A DNA stretch of 34,058 bases. It comes from Rhizobium ecuadorense (lineage in GTDB: Bacteria > Pseudomonadota > Alphaproteobacteria > Rhizobiales > Rhizobiaceae). The notes under the pieces are model-generated. The model searched no databases. It saw only the letters and a list, made by a program, of their open reading frames with translations, and was not told where the DNA came from. The stretch spans positions 1 through 34,058 of the forward strand of contig NZ_LFIO01001041.1 in assembly GCF_001187535.1 (NCBI RefSeq), given 5' to 3'. Below, in pieces: positions 34,058-34,058 of this stretch (position 1 is its first letter; each line of letters opens with the position of its first letter). Both the position numbers and the translations under genes were made by a program.

Positions 34058-34058
34058 A

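Noticed and set aside
33741..34058. Transposase remnant at the right end
   Set aside because: No transposase motif or terminal inverted repeat pair could be found; only the short palindromic repeat is supported.

Overview
The window looks like an accessory replicon or genomic island of a Rhizobium of the leguminosarum/etli type. The coding is GC-rich with alphaproteobacterial codon use. A complete glycerol-catabolism locus has the order known from R. leguminosarum (glpR, glpD, glpS, glpT, glpP, glpQ, glpU, glpV, glpK). A RIME-like double-palindrome repeat of the rhizobial type lies between glpR and glpD. No rRNA, tRNA, CRISPR array or intact insertion sequence was seen.

Region by region: (1) 1-222 is the 3' end of an S24/LexA-like gene. 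(2) 321-4429 (minus) is a peptide-type ABC transporter: binding protein, two permeases, and an ATPase that stops about 142 codons in, so it is broken. (3) 4758-9339 (plus) holds a NanA/DapA-like aldolase, a cytosolic sialidase-like (BNR) protein, an iron-type alcohol dehydrogenase and a PdxA2-like dehydrogenase. It faces the transporter across an AT-rich region full of palindromes. (4) 9362-13230 (minus) is a small cell-surface polysaccharide islet: acyltransferase, Wzx-type flippase and pyruvyl transferase. (5) 13479-14389 (minus) is a Res-Xre toxin-antitoxin pair with an inverted-repeat operator candidate. (6) 14751-19392 (plus) is a complete CUT2 (ribose-type) sugar ABC transporter. (7) 19430-29693 (minus) is the glycerol regulon. 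(8) 29912-33740 (minus) is a 1175-residue SAM/cyclase/ATPase/TPR signalling protein with a small DUF4242-type protein downstream. The window ends in a second kind of rhizobial palindromic repeat.

The glp genes form one logical unit. GlpV binds glycerol in the periplasm, and GlpP/GlpQ with GlpS/GlpT (plus small GlpU) import it. GlpK phosphorylates it, GlpD oxidises glycerol-3-phosphate, and GlpR probably represses the operon. The most interesting molecular observation is that the two ATPases have complementary defects. GlpT has a degraded signature (LTADQ) but an intact H-loop, while GlpS has a perfect LSGGQ but no H-loop histidine. A GlpS/GlpT heterodimer would therefore have one consensus and one degenerate ATP site. 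A helically phased four-copy ACGAA array overlaps the glpD promoter and is the likely GlpR target. Three unrelated transporter operons here each carry a stem-loop just after the binding-protein gene.
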